From the NCBI GenBank assembly GCA_002964805.2, contig PUDQ02000001.1, forward strand, positions 8,084,001 through 8,148,000: 64,000 bases of DNA, read 5' to 3'. The notes under the pieces were generated by a model that was not told the origin of the DNA, made no database searches, and was given only the letters and a program-made list of their open reading frames with translations. The stretch is from Trametes villosa (taxonomy: Eukaryota; Basidiomycota; Agaricomycetes; Polyporales; Polyporaceae). Both the position numbers and the translations under genes were made by a program. Shown here one piece after another: positions 53,208 to 63,642 of this stretch (its first letter is position 1; the number at the start of each line of letters is the position of its first letter).

Positions 53208-53970
53208 CGTGACATAATTCACGTGATCGTAACCTTACAAGCGCTTGGCTCATTTCCCCGCGCCCCTCCGCATCCCCACATACCGAGCTTCGCCCCCATG
53301 GGGAGGCGATTCTCGGCATGAAGGGGTGATGGGACCCTCATCCCGACGTCCGATGCTCGAAGAGAAGGAGCACTCAGCTTGTTCGTTGGTCCGGGGCACA
53401 GTACTCTGTGTAGACTGTCTTGTCTGTCTGTGCCGCCGGCCGGACGGTGGCGTGCAGACGAGCAGTTTCATCCCCGGACCCTCTCCTCGATCGTTGATCG
53501 GTGCCTGCCCTCGAGGTTCCCGACTGTGTGTGCTGTGGCGAGGCAGCCGCACAGGTCTATGGGACCCACAGCGCCCCCATGTTGCGTCGGCGACCCGAAC
53601 CCCTCCAGTCCGTTGCCCTGGCATGCCGCTCAGGACCTCTCTTCGCGCGTCGGCATCGCCCAGTCATCACGGAGGGCCACGGAGTTGTCCAGAACGGTTA
53701 GCGTGTCGCCCATGGGCCGTCGGTGAGATAATGGGTCGCGTGGCGGCGCGGGCGACGCACCTGGATCCACCCTCGAGGGCGGGAGCCCTCCAATCAGAGC
53801 GGGATGGTCGCCGTTTAGGTGGTACCCGAGCGCGGCTGCCGCGTCGACCCTGCAGCTTCTCACTCGGATTGGCGGCGACTTTGCCCCCAGCGCGCGGGCT
53901 CTTACGCGAATTCGCCCCTCATAAAGCGCGACCATGATCCCCGCCGTCCAGTCCTCCTCTCCTTCGTCCC

Positions 53971-54583
53971 ATGCCCCCATCGCCTCGCCCACAGCTCTAC
54001 GAACGCGCCAGCATGCACGAATTCGTCCCCGAGCCGCGTTACGTGTCCCAGAACGCGTCCTACGGCGACGATGATGAGGACTACGACTACGACGTGTATC
54101 TCTTGTATCCCTCGCGAAATGAGCTGATTTTGGTACTTCCCGCGACTTCTCTCGCCTTCTGTTCTCTCCCGCTCACCCCCCGCCAGCAGCCTGCGCCCTT
54201 CGAGACCTGGGACGACGAGACGGGCTCAGAATCCACCGGATCTGAGCATTCCGTGGTTTGTCCGCTTCCTCGATCGCCCCTTCGCGTCCTTCTCATCGTC
54301 ACGCGCCAGATCGCGTCGCCGACGTACTCGGTCGACCCGAGCTTCAGCTTCACGGACACGGTCAACGACGCGGACATCTCGGGCATGGGGTATAGCAGCT
54401 TCTTCAGGACGGGGTTGTGGGCCCAGGTAAGCTTTTCTCAGCGATCCTCTCATCCCCCGCCCTAAGCCTTGCCAGTCCGCGCGCATCACCAGGACGCTCG
54501 ACATGCTCATCGAGCGCACAGTCCTCAGGCTCAGTGCCTTCAAGAGGCACTTCGCTCGCCAGGCTTCTCCGGCGGATTTGTGA
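53971..54583 (+). CDS. small acidic protein, unknown
   Basis: Model: ATG 53971 (MPPSPRPQLYERASMHEFVP EPRYVSQNASYGDDDEDYDYD), intron, QPAPFETWDDETGSESTGSE HS, intron, IASPTYSVDPSFSFTDTVND ADISGMGYSSFFRTGLWAQ, and the final intron (GTAAGC...TGCCAG). The last exon is SARITRTLDMLIERTVLRLS AFKRHFARQ to TGA 54581-54583. The first two introns are multiples of three and contain no in-frame stop, so retention would also give an open frame, but their splice sites are good. The acidic N-terminus and basic helical C-terminus are visible; there is no known domain. The aromatic GYSSFFRTGLWAQ patch looks conserved-like. Presence of several introns in frame supports a real gene. Confidence 0.5.
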
Positions 54584-56421
54584 GCTGTATAGTTCTTGGT
54601 TTCGTGTACTATAGACCTCCGCCCTCGCTCCCAAGTGGTGAGATGATCACCGTCAAAATGCGCCAGCCTATATGGTTCCTAGGATACTACACCTAAAAAC
54701 GCGTCGCACGCGTCGTACATACTAGCTATAGTCGTTACATCTTGTATACTGTACCTGCCGAATAATACGCCGTCTTCTTGATATGCGTAGGGCGAAGGAG
54801 GTAGCGAGGCTTTGGTGGGAGGGCTCGAGCCCGTGCGCACCTGGCGCAAGTCGGGCATTCTTCTGTGAGCGACGCTCTGGAGCGACGGACGATCCATGCT
54901 CGTCAGCACAGCGCTTGCAGGCAGGACAGCTCCGCGTGATAGGTGCATGGTAGATCGCAGCCAACGACATTCGCGAATTCTTCTGCAAGCTCTTCCTGGC
55001 GGCCCCCCCCCCCCGGGGCGCCATAACCCGGCTACGCAATGAACGTGAGGCGTCTTGATTTGAAGCTCGATTGCCCTGGCGAAGGTAGGTCGAGGATGAT
55101 CTGCGAGTGAGGCTGAGTTGCTCCACAGGATGACGGGATAGGATACGCCATGCTGTCGACGCTGCAACCATGCTGTGGGCGCAAGGCAGGATCGCAGTGC
55201 GGCGGGCGGATTGAATGGCGATACGCAAGGGACGTTGCCGGTGCGGCCTGAGATAGGCGTGGTAGCATGCCAGCAGAGGTCGATGTATTGGGATGCGCGA
55301 GCCTCGATAAGTAATCTTCATCCCGCGGGATGTGAACGCGATGGGTGTGGCGAAGTCGGTGGCGAAGGAGAACCACTTGGTGAGTGTGGCGGCCGAATCC
55401 TGAGCTGAACTTGTCGAATTTGACAGCCTCAGCGGCACGCCCTCATGTTCGCGCTTCGTTTAAGTAGTGCAGATACCAGGAGATGTAGTGGTAGGAGGCA
55501 AAAGTGCGAGTTTGTCGAAGGTGGCCGCCCCCTCCCGTTCGCGGACAGTCCCCGATGCTTTGCACAGCCATCCATCGGCGAATGCCGACCGTCTGAGCGG
55601 CTGCTTCCTGCGCCGAACTCGTTTACCAACGCCCGCGACAATATCTGTTCTGGTCATTGCCATCGTCCATCCTAGTCCTGCAAAACATGCATGCATGTTT
55701 CAAGAAAACGCGCAATATCTGGGTCCGGATACTATGTACGAGCACGCAGAGCCACCCGCCCTGCGTGATGACACAAGCCGCCACCGCCATTTGTGGTTCG
55801 TCGGCCACACAGAGTCAACGTAAGGGTTTGCCTTCATCTATCATATCTCGTTCTATGTGACACTAAACGCGACTTCTTCTCTCACACAAGCTGCATGCAG
55901 GCTTGCAGGCGTAACGTCACAAGGGAGCCTTGGAGCGCACCCTTCATCTCCGGAGGCCCCTCCTAGTTCCGGCTTCACGACAGGCCTAGTAACTCTCGCA
56001 GCGCGCGCCTCGTCCGCTCTCCCATCGCGCTCGTGATAAGTTCTTAGGGGTAGAAGGCCTGTCACGGAGCCTCTTCTCAAGGGCAGATGATTCAAACATC
56101 ACCAGGGCGGAGGGCGAGCAATGAGCCCATCGCGCATCTGCATCTGCAGCAGCGCTGCTCTTCCCTCGCCAGCGGCCCTGCCAATCCGCCAGCGCCGCAT
56201 ATAGGAAGAGGCTCGACCCCTCCTCGGCGTTGCATCGTCGTCCTGGCCACCTCGAGGCATGCGCGCTCAGCCACTGTGATCCTCGGGCCACGCCTGTGGC
56301 GGCCACACCTCCAGTGCAGCATATAAGCAGCCTGCGCGCGCGCTGCCAGGCTCACGCAACGCCTCTTGCGTCTCTGTACCCCTTCCTCCCCGCAACTCTT
56401 TGCGAAACTGTCTCCGACGCC
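54584..56421. other. intergenic with C12 run and TATA box at right end
   Basis: 1.84 kb. A 12-C homopolymer lies at 55003-55014. A 238-codon minus-strand open frame (54722-55438) crosses it but has no ATG near its start. ATATAAG at 56321-56327 is the likely TATA box of the gene starting at 56422. Confidence 0.4.
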
Positions 56422-57400
56422 ATGGCCTACTCCGCGTACGACGGCTACACCGGCCAGCCCTTCGGATACCCCATGCAGCACTCCCTCTCGCACGGCGCCC
56501 CCGCATACGGGGTCCACCCGTCCGAGTACGGGTACCAGGACCCGATCTATGCAGGTGCCTACGGAGAGGTGAGTCGTGCTCACTACGCCACCTGAGCTCC
56601 GGCTGATACCTCCCGTCGTCCAGGGCTACCCCCAGGGCGCCTACCCCGTCTACACCCCTCAGCGCACCGTCAGCGGCTTCGGCCGAGGTGAGTCTTCCTT
56701 TCATTTGCATAGCTATGACCGTCGTCCTGATCCGTCTCGCCGCAGCCTACGACGATCTCGCGCTCACCGATCCCTACTACGCCGATCGCCAGTACGGCGG
56801 GTCGTACATGCGCCGCCGGCACTCCATGTCGCGGTCGCTCTCGAGGCGGGCGAGCATGAGCCGCCCGTCGCTCGACGGCTACCGCCGCATGAGCTCTACG
56901 GTCGTCAAGTTCAAGCGCAAGGGCGGCTTCCGGAGCGGTATCACGCTCGGCGAGGCCATGTCCGACGCGCACCTCTCGAACAACTACGACTACAGCCTGT
57001 ATGATCTGAACGCCGACGGGCGGGGCAGGATCATCCTCAAGGTCAAGGTAAGCGCTGTTCGATTATCGTCGCCCTGTTGTGGCCAGTGCGCTGATCGTCG
57101 GGCTGCAGTGGACGGGCTACAACTCGATGACATACGAGCTCCCCGTCGACACGTACGACGGGAGGGTCGAGCTCCAGACGGTCGCGCGCCGCATTGCGCG
57201 CGCGTGCGTCCACTTCCTGCAGGTGAGCATGCGTCCGCAGTCCATTGCGGCTGCTCCAACTCGTGCTTCTCGGAACGCGCTGCTTACGCTCGTCCTCCGC
57301 GCAGACGAACATGATCCCCGTCTCCTGGGATCGGGTGATCCTCTACCACCTCGAGGAGCTCTCTCCGGGAACGTGGCAGCCCGTGCTCTCGTCCAGCTGA
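56422..57400 (+). CDS. basidiomycete protein with C-terminal DUF6741-like domain
   Basis: Function unknown. Exons: ATG 56422 (MAYSAYDGYTGQPFGYPMQH S ... GAYGE), GYPQGAYPVYTPQRTVSGFG R, then AYDDLALTDPYYADRQYGGS YMRRRHSMSRSLSRRASMSR to ILKVK, then WTGYNSMTYELPVDTYDGRV ELQTVARRIARACVHFLQ. The final exon begins at 57305 (TNMIPVSWDRVILYHLEELS PGTWQPVL) and ends at TGA 57398-57400. The N-terminus is Tyr/Gly/Pro-rich; an Arg/Ser patch RRRHSMSRSLSRRASMSR looks like a phosphorylation cluster. The C-terminal block (VVKFKRKGGFRSGITLGEAM to the end) resembles a domain I recall as conserved only in basidiomycetes. The DUF number is from memory and should be checked. Confidence 0.7.
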
Positions 57401-57798
57401 GCGGCTCCACCTCGCTCCCTCCCCTTACTGTACATGCGTTGCTCTCTCGACCTCCGAACTGTCCTATTGTTGTGATCGTGCCCCTCTCATCGCTTGCCGG
57501 CCGGGCGATTCTTGCTCAGCTCTGTAGACCTCTTTATTCATGTACAATGATCTTATGGCAGATGTACCATATGTAGGATGATCAATTCAATGAATACCAA
57601 GCAGTATACCATACATCCATTCCTCGGGGGATTGCTGCGACGACCTGGCACCGGGTAAGACGGCAGGGAAAGGTGACAATTATCGTACACATAAGATACA
57701 TGGCTGATACTTCAGTTGTCCGTTAGGGTATACGTTCCGCTTCTTCATATTACATCGTCGTAAGCTCCGTGCGCAGGATATGCGTCGACGATCGACGT
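57401..57798. other. intergenic, convergent 3' ends
   Basis: 398 bp, AT-richer, with no gene seen. Confidence 0.45.
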
Positions 57799-58251
57799 CT
57801 AATATCTCTTCCTGAGGGTGCTGCGACGGGAACGAGGCGCTCTCTCGCGGCGCGGAGTACTGCGAATGCCGAGCGTCCGCTTGATCTTCGTCATGAGCGG
57901 GACGTGCGTTTCGTCTCCCCGACCCTGTATCACGTACGAGCAGCGGTCAGCGAAGCCTGTTCATGAGAGACGGGAAGACAAGCCTGTGAAGCGAGGACGC
58001 ACCATCATCCGCAACTCGTGTTCCGCGCGTTTCCTGCCGGAGCGCGTCGTGTTGGGATTGGCCAGGGCGGCCTCTGCGTTCGCAGGCAGCGATACAGTCA
58101 GTCACCGGACAGACCCACGGATCGAGCGTATGGACGCACTGTAGCCACCGGCGACCCGATCGGGGTCCTTTCTGCCGAAGCGAGAGCGGAAGCCTCCCGT
58201 GCGACGGGTGGTAGCCTCGTGGGTTTCATAGCGCCGGGTGAAGAATGGCAT
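57799..58251 (-). CDS. small basic protein, basidiomycete family
   Basis: A 102-residue gene assembled from three short exons that no single open frame reveals: 58251-58140, 58073-58003 and 57924-57799. Both introns are GTGCGT...CAG and all phases agree. Spliced protein: MPFFTRRYETHEATTRRTGG, FGRKDPDRVAGGYKAALANP, NTTRSGRKRAEHELRMMGRG, DETHVPLMTKIKRTLGIRST, PRRER and a basic tail. The run KAALxNPNTTxxGRKxAxxELRxMGRG with KIKRTLGIRSTPRR matches a small protein family I recall from many agaricomycetes, function unknown. Thr/Arg-rich N-terminus, overall strongly basic, no signal or membrane segment. A possible TATA (ATATAAC on the minus strand, about 58398-58404) lies about 150 bp upstream. Confidence 0.75.
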
Positions 58252-58731
58252 GGTGGTACGTAAAGGATGCTTGTGCTGTGAGGTATGTCACGCTAGGTTT
58301 GCAGGGACAGGAGATGGTGGGGATCGTGTGCGGAGTACGGTGCGTGTCGAGGGTGGTATGATGTTTCTGGCAGACATGCGTGCCTGCTGTGGGTCTGTTA
58401 TATGAGAATCCGGGAGGCACGTCATCGTATCTTGTCGGTCATGGGTGTGCTGCGTGCATGGGGATGCTCCGTAGCCAGACGGTGGAGTGCCCTTGTTAGG
58501 GGCGGCGTTGTGGGGCTGAGCGGGCAGCCTTTGCCAAACGACCTCCACTCCTCCACGCCAAGCACTCTGGCCCGATCTTATCTGAGCATGTCACAGATCA
58601 CAAATAGCCACGTTTGGGAGTCACGCAGTTCCGCCATCTGAGCGCTACTAGGCGCTACTACTTTGGCAAGTCTCTCGCTCCGACTCCTCTCCTGCCTCTG
58701 GACCGCTTGCAACTACACGACACTGACATGC
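58252..58731. promoter_or_regulatory. divergent promoter region, small basic gene / TAD1
   Basis: 480 bp between divergent starts. The minus-strand TATA is near 58400. No gene was seen. Confidence 0.35.
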
Positions 58732-60195
58732 ATGGTTGACGACTCCCCGGACCATGTCGCCGCGCTTGCTCTTGCGGCATACTCGAAGCTCGGCTTTAAG
58801 CCTCCCAGCGGGCAGTTCACGATTCTAGCGGCTTTCATTCTGCGGACTGCCGAGGAGCTGAAAGTCATCTCTCTGGGAACTGGCTCGAAGTGTCTTCCAG
58901 CTACCCGACTACCGAAAGGAGGCGATGCTTTACACGACAGTCATGCCGAAGTGCTAGCTCGACGCGGGGCCGTCCGGTGGCTATTGGAAGAAATCAGACG
59001 CGTCTGCGCCTCCGACTCGAAGTACGAGTCGCCTTGGCTCACCCGGGACGCGGATAGGAAGTTCGCTTTGCGCGAAACCGTCGCGCTGGATATGTACATC
59101 TCCACCGTGCCATGTATGCCTATATGCGCCGCCGCAGCCTATCATGATTTACCCATTGTTATTTAACAGGCGGAGATGCATCGACACGCTATCTGGCGTC
59201 CTTCCAAGACGCTGAGATGGCGTCGCTAAAGGACTCAGCTGCACGTCCTGAGTTGTCGCCGAACGCAACCGCAAGAGGGCGCGATAACTACTCTCTGTAC
59301 GGCGTGATGCGCACTAAACCGGGGCGCGCCGACTCTCCACCGACCTTGTCTATGTCGTGCAGCGATAAAATCGCGGCATGGAATGTTCTCGGTATACAAG
59401 GCGCTCTGGCGTCCCGTCTACTGCAGCCGGTTTATATCAGCAGGATCGTCATCGGAGAGGTTTCCCCTGCTATGCAGGCTGAGGTGGCTGCAGACTGCGC
59501 AAGGGCTCTGTTTGCGAGGCTTCGCCCCATCCATGGTCGGTCGTTCCGTGTTACGACGTCATGAACCGCCTACTTACTGAGTTTTACATCGCAGGCCTGA
59601 TCGCTCCCTACCGACTGAACGAGCCGACGATCGAATATACGTCAGTGCCGTTCGTTCATTCGCGCTACGCGCTTGATATCCCCGCCCCATCCGGATGCAA
59701 CGATTGTGAGTACAAGTCGCGCGGACATAACCGGCTATCGGCCACATTTGCTGAAGCGAAGCAGCGCTGTGTTGGATCTCCGGATCCCCTCGTGAGTGTG
59801 AGGTTTTGATCAACGGCTTCCGAAGAGGTGTATCTCCCAAACGTCGACATGATCCCAAGTTCAGGTAGCATTGACGGTTGCCTTCCTTGGGAGACTACGC
59901 TGATGTGCTATAAGGCCTGTGCTGTCGAAACTTGCATTGTATGCGCTGTATCAAGACGTAACATGTACAGTTGGTGTCGCCGACGACTGGTACGTGCTTT
60001 AAGTATGCGCTTTTGGGTTAGGTGTTTGACGGTGGCTTCAGCTCTGGAACATACCACGACAGCAAACACCGAGCGGCGGAATATCAGTCCGCGAAGCTCG
60101 CCTTGAAAGGGCCCGGGGCCCCTTTCGAAGGATGGGTCCGTAGCGGAGAAGAGTGGGAGAGTTTCGATGCCAACGGATCGGCGACAGACGCGTAA
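58732..60195 (+). CDS. TAD1: tRNA-specific adenosine deaminase 1 (Tad1/ADAT1)
   Basis: Deaminates A37 to inosine in tRNA-Ala. Six exons, starting at ATG 58732 ([21 protein letters not shown]). Zinc-site motifs are [20 protein letters not shown] (HAE), [10 protein letters not shown] with the exon 1/2 junction inside the PCGDA motif, and [20 protein letters not shown] (SCSDK). It continues [82 protein letters not shown] and [35 protein letters not shown] at 60193-60195. All zinc ligands and the catalytic Glu are present. The upstream ATG at 58663 is in another frame; 58732 is the start that fits the family. Confidence 0.93.
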
Positions 60196-60792
60196 CTCGC
60201 TCGAGCGTGATTTCAGAATGGGTAGGGCTCGTCTCATCCTTATAACTGCAAAATTCCGCTCGTAGTACTGACAGCATATACCTAGTTATGAACAGACAAC
60301 ACCAGGGACGGCGCTGAGGCACAAGTGGCCTACAAAACGTCACTACCTGTGTTACCTTACACTCATCACTTATCGCAATCGGAATCTGGACTCACAATGA
60401 CGGATACGCTCTCTTGCTGCTGAGGTTCAGCCTACGCACGCCCCCCAACATGCACGGCGGACAGAGACTGAACATATTCCTGCAGTTACATCCCGCTATC
60501 CCCGACATGCGGCGAGGGAATCTCTGCAGGAACACGGCGGCGATCACGCGGGGATGGAGATTGCGTGCAATGGGCGGCGGTTGACTTCAAATACATAGCA
60601 TCAGGTACGTAAGGTAAGTAGTCCCGGCCAACAGCGCCCTAACAGCGCCCTAAATAGAACAATACCCAGGTACGAATGTCGCACAAGACACACGATCGAC
60701 CTTCGTTCTTTCCCTACCACGTTCAGTGACAACCCCTCCCTTCTCCGGGGACCCTACTGACGGCCTGGGTACTCCGCGCAAAGCTCACAACC
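60196..60792. other. intergenic upstream of F-box gene
   Basis: 597 bp. A CTAAATAG element near 60650 is a weak TATA candidate. No gene was seen. Confidence 0.4.
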
Positions 60793-63240
60793 ATGACAGA
60801 GCACATTCCAAACGAGATCTTGGCGGAAATCTTGTACCACGCTGTCGCCATCCCCACGAAGACCTTCGAGGCATGGAGCACATCCACCTCGTTTGCAGGC
60901 GGGCCTCGCTCTACCAGAATGAACATACTTCTTGTGTCGAAGCGCTGGAACGACCTGGCCGAACCCGCGCTCTACGAGTCCGCCATCTTGCGCACGAAGG
61001 CGCAGGTGCGCGGACTCGCCCGCTCGACGTCGAAGAACTTCGAGAAGGGCGTCAAGCGCGCCTCGCGCCTCCGACACCTGCGCATCGAGGGCGGTTACAG
61101 CAACTCCTTCAACCAGCTGCTCGGGGTCGCTCCTGGCATTGTAACCCTATTCCTCGGGTTCGACGTATCGCTAGACGACAGCTTCGCCGGTCTGAAGCGC
61201 GCGTTGCAGCGGATCAACCCATCGCACCTCTTCTTGCAATCCACGCCTGGCGGCCATGCGACTGCTCAGAACACGCAATCCTTTTATACTGCTGTCGGCG
61301 CGGCTTTCCCTAGCTGGACAAACCTTGTGAGCTATGTGATCGTCCACCTTAGCCTGTTCGTTTGGACTGATCCCTCCTAAGAAACGGATAGATACGAGCC
61401 CTCTTTTCGGGTTCTGGGGTCCCATGGTGCCTCCGCTCAAGGAGCTACCGGCGCTGGAGACCATCAGTATGACCAACCACACGGCCATCCATAACATTCA
61501 ACATATCACGCTCGAGTTCATCGTCGAGAACCCTTCTGTCCGCGTCATCCAAATCCGGGACGGCGTGAAATGGCTTGCCTGGAAAGGGCCGAGGCCTGAC
61601 TTCCCTCGTGAGAAGTTCGTTCTCGGCGAGGGCAACAAGTACGCCGACTCTGTTCCTCGGGGGTGATATGTTGACTAACTAGGTGTCATTCCAGTTTGGT
61701 ATCGTGGGCCGACTTCCCGCTACCTACCGCGAATCCTACGGCTCCGCTTGTCAAGCTACCTGAGCTCCCGGACCAGATCTGGACCCGGATTCTTGGTTTT
61801 GCCACCCATGTACACGGGTACAACTATCTCAACTGGTATGATGAGCGCACAAAGCTTTCAAAAGAGGCGAAGGTGAACACCACTCGCCGGCACGTCTTGC
61901 TAGTCAGCAGACGCTTCTATGTGAGTTTACGGTGGCAGTTTCGTGTCGGTCCTCACTGAGACACGAATGCCGCAGCGCCTTGGCTTACCGCACATGTACT
62001 CTATTCCGCATCTCCCCATAAGGGCGGTCGATCGCTTCACCGCACGAGTGCAGGCATCTCCAGAGCTCGCGAAATTGGTCCGCGCACTCTCCATTGCTGA
62101 AGAAGTTATGACACTTCCCTTCGGTGTCACTAAGCAGATATCGGCCTCGCTCACAAACCTCGTTCGCGCATCAAACTTTCTGCTATTGCTGGATTTGGAC
62201 GAGCGCATCCCCGCAGGCGCGACGAGCCCACTGGAGTATGTGGTACAGACTCTTTTCACCTTCGAAGTCTCCGCTCTGCCTCTCGCTCCGCGCAACTTCC
62301 TGAAATTCCCCCACTTGCGAGAACTCGTCCTTCGCGGAGGCCGGGGGACCGAGCTCGACGATGTCCACCCCGACGTGCTGCTCCAGCTCGAGTCTCTGGG
62401 TCTCATCGAATCAGGCCCGGACATGTTCCGGCTCTTCTCCTCCATGAGGTGCGCAAATATGATCAGAAGCCTAAAAGTCTTACCCCGCTAACGACCATCT
62501 CCCCGAAGTCTGCCCCGCCTACGTGAACTCAAGTTCAGCTTCGAGCTATGCGAGGACGCCCGCGGGTTCCTCGAGGTCCACGGCACCAGGCTTGACATTC
62601 TCTCGCTACAGGGGTTGGAAGCGGACCGTGCCGATTCCCACCAGCTGCTATCCCTCTGCCCCAACATCGCCGAGCTGCGTCTAGTAAACCTATATCTTGT
62701 GAGTTGCGCGGTAGTAGTACGATCTCTCGTGCAGACGCTCAATCCTCGCGGCAGCCCATTAAGCTGCCGTTCGTAGAGGAATCAGCACGCCATACGGCGC
62801 TCAGGAGGGTGGTCTGTCCGCAATTTATCATCGGGTATGTTGTGCGTAAGGACATCGCGAGGGCATGGCACGCTCACCGTCTGCCCACATAACCAGGTCT
62901 CCCGGACGACAGCAGGAGGAGTGGAAGCGCTGGGGGGTCTTCGTGGGCTTCCTGAAGGTGTTCAAGCACAAGCTACCCATCCTGGAGGAGTTCCGCATCC
63001 ACAACCTCAAGTGGCCCATGCACGAGTGAGTTCGAATTCCCTACTCCACGACTGCTTCGGGTCATCCACCTCTGTATGCTGATGAACTCCTACCAAGATC
63101 CGATTATTCACATTCGCCGTTCACGCACATCGCTCTGGACTTGCATGAGCTGAACATCGCTCTCGCGGACAAGGACGGAGCGCGGTGGACCAGGTTGGTG
63201 CCGCCGCGGTACCCGCCCCCAGGCCGACTCCATGCATGAT
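60793..63240 (+). CDS. F-box protein with two F-box-like modules and LRR-like repeats
   Basis: Probable substrate receptor of an SCF ubiquitin ligase. Exon 1 is 60793-61326, exon 2 61382-61662, exon 3 from 61695. Later exons end at 63238-63240. The N-terminal F-box reads HIPNEILAEILYHAVAI, then ILLVSKRWNDLAEPALYESA I. LRR-like strands follow (RLRHLRIEGG, LKELPALETISM). From about residue 275 a second F-box-like segment appears: LVKLPELPDQIWTRILGFAT HVHG, then VLLVSRRFYRLGLPHMYSI. It is followed by its own leucine-rich part (FPHLRELVLRGGRGTELD, LPRLRELKFSFELCEDARGF, CPNIAELRLVNLYL). The last exons give EEWKRWGVFVGFLKVFKHKL PILEEFRIHNLKWP and SDYSHSPFTHIALDLHELNI AL. About 700 residues. Agaricomycetes carry large expanded F-box families of this style; target unknown. 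Confidence 0.82.
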
Positions 63241-63642
63241 GGGGTGCTTCGCCCGGGCATTGTCGAGCATTGGCATTGGCATGTGACCTCACAGCGGCTT
63301 CCATGTAGGCGGAGTAGTAGTTGTCGATTATTGGGCTCATGATCAGGGCGTCGGGGCACCTCTCCCTCTACTCACTGGTTTGATAGCCTACCGTTCAAGT
63401 ACCATCGGTGAGCACGCTCGGAAGTTGTGAATGCACGCAAGTCACCAAGGGAGGTGAATTCGCCCCGTCAAATACCAATAAGGACAACGCGTTGCTGCTC
63501 GTAGGTCACACCTTGCACCCGGGGTCAAGTCAGACTCTTTCCGGCGCTCTCCGCCTTATTGAGCTCCTTGACTGTCACTCATCACTCTCATACTGTAGCC
63601 TCAACAAGCGAGTTCCATAGCGTCAGCGCTGGACTCGCAGTC
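63241..63642. other. spacer between tandem F-box genes
   Basis: 402 bp with no gene seen. Confidence 0.4.

Larger units (their letters stand above)
49508..53970. other. 4.5-kb stretch without a convincing gene
   Basis: Many short open frames on both strands, none with family resemblance or a consistent splice pattern. No LTRs, transposase or reverse-transcriptase motifs were seen. It contains one weak secreted-ORF candidate (50425-50754, minus) and a 16-bp inverted repeat (53069-53084 with 53192-53207), both listed separately. It may hold a non-coding transcript, a decayed element or lineage-specific small genes. Confidence 0.45.

Noticed and set aside
54722..55438. 238-codon minus-strand open frame
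   Set aside because: No ATG near its start (opens after a stop with GTG), crosses a C12 run, has no family resemblance and no splice support.
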